Below are positions 5,638 to 5,800 of a stretch of 5,800 nucleotides of DNA, piece after piece. Each line of letters starts with the position of its first letter. Position 1 is the first letter of the stretch. The translations under genes were made by a program, and so were the position numbers. Under the pieces are notes generated by a model. It searched no databases, had not been told where the DNA came from, and saw only the letters and a program-made list of their open reading frames with translations. The DNA is taken from assembly GCA_903872005.1 (NCBI GenBank), contig CAIQJD010000332.1, positions 1-5,800 on the forward strand, given 5' to 3'. This stretch comes from an uncultured bacterium. GTDB lineage: Bacteria > Chloroflexota > Anaerolineae > JACIWP01.

Positions 5638-5706
5638 ATGCCTACTCTACTCACTCCTCGCGTCGCGGTCGTCACCGGGGCGACCAGCGGCATCGGGCAG
5701 GCGGCC
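5638..5706 (+). pseudogene. Short-chain dehydrogenase/reductase, N-terminal fragment only
   Basis: The first 23 codons read as the start of a classical SDR: a short lead-in, then the first strand RVAVVTGATSGIGQA with the NAD(P)-binding TGxxxGxG motif at residues 13-20. A modest AGGGA ribosome site lies about 8 bases before the ATG. An SDR should continue with the rest of helix alpha-B and the next Rossmann strand, but from codon 24 the frame reads CNVTTCDGRKLL, which is not SDR-like. The frame stays open to the window edge without regaining similarity. The continuation is instead explained by an aldo/keto reductase on the opposite strand. The fragment is therefore cut at about 5700-5706, by rearrangement or by a chimeric assembly join. 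Confidence 0.72.
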
Positions 5707-5800
5707 TGCAACGTCACCACCTGTGACGGACGGAAGTTGCTCACGCCGAAGAATCGCACCTTGCCCGCGTCCTGCAACATGGCGAACGCGCCGGCGACGA
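5679..5800 (-). pseudogene. Aldo/keto reductase, internal fragment
   Basis: Reading in from the right edge on the minus strand, the frame gives AGAFAMLQDAGKVRFFGVSN followed by FRPSQVVTLQAA. The GKVRxxGVSNF segment is a signature of aldo/keto reductases, in the middle of the barrel. Similarity seems to carry on to CPMPLVA (5699-5679), where homologues such as YdhF-type enzymes have LQ...P..L before an NQ-x-E-x-S stretch. That stretch is missing: the frame continues PVTTATRG, which is the reverse complement of the SDR start, and stops at 5508-5510. The fragment thus lacks its C-terminal part; its N-terminal part lies off the window. Confidence 0.72.

Noticed and set aside
1..5800. CRISPR arrays, insertion sequences, integrase attachment sites or prophage genes
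   Set aside because: No regularly spaced repeats, terminal inverted repeats with transposase, or phage-type proteins were visible; the only repeats are the promoter pair and the regulator tail.

Overview
The window is GC-rich DNA (roughly 63-65% G+C by eye) from a bacterium. The gene content, a DUF355 adenosine-specific kinase, a CooC-type MinD ATPase, a single-domain KaiC-like ATPase and a LysM-M23 peptidase, together with a very high density of the hexamer GCCGGC, suggests a Chloroflexota lineage such as Anaerolineae or Caldilineae. That placement is inference from family distributions and base composition; no rRNA marker is present.

Layout. From 2743 down to the left edge a four-gene minus-strand operon runs: adenosine-specific kinase (2258-2743), a compact metalloenzyme of the phosphoglycerate mutase/alkaline phosphatase superfamily (1338-2252, TTG start), a DUF192 protein (995-1351), and a secreted LysM-M23 endopeptidase (998 to beyond the left edge). 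The genes are 5 bp apart or overlap by 14 and 4 bp. A 168-bp divergent intergenic region (2744-2911) holds back-to-back promoters and an imperfect 18/19-bp direct repeat, one copy at each promoter. On the plus strand follow a CooC-like nickel-insertion ATPase (2912-3691) and a KaiC-like ATPase (3721-4464), probably cotranscribed. A perfect 16-bp hairpin (4470-4507) separates them from the convergent, minus-strand OmpR/PhoB-type response regulator (4529-5353), which has an unusual Ala/Glu-rich repeated tail.

The right end (5354-5800) has about 280 bp of non-coding DNA with the regulator's promoter, a second plus-strand promoter and a predicted folded mRNA leader. It leads into the first ~23 codons of a short-chain dehydrogenase (from 5638). 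That reading frame loses SDR similarity near 5700-5706, where the opposite strand reads as the interior of an aldo/keto reductase running in from the right edge. Two unrelated oxidoreductase genes therefore meet head-to-head through a short shared stretch: either a real rearrangement or a chimeric assembly join.

Functionally the window mixes nucleoside/phosphoryl metabolism, envelope hydrolysis, metallocofactor ATPase and signalling. No carbon monoxide dehydrogenase, sensor kinase, kaiA/kaiB, RNA gene, CRISPR array, insertion sequence or phage gene was seen. The best candidates for something undescribed are the CooC-KaiC ATPase pair divergent from the adenosine-specific kinase with a shared repeat, and the genome-wide-looking GCCGGC enrichment.
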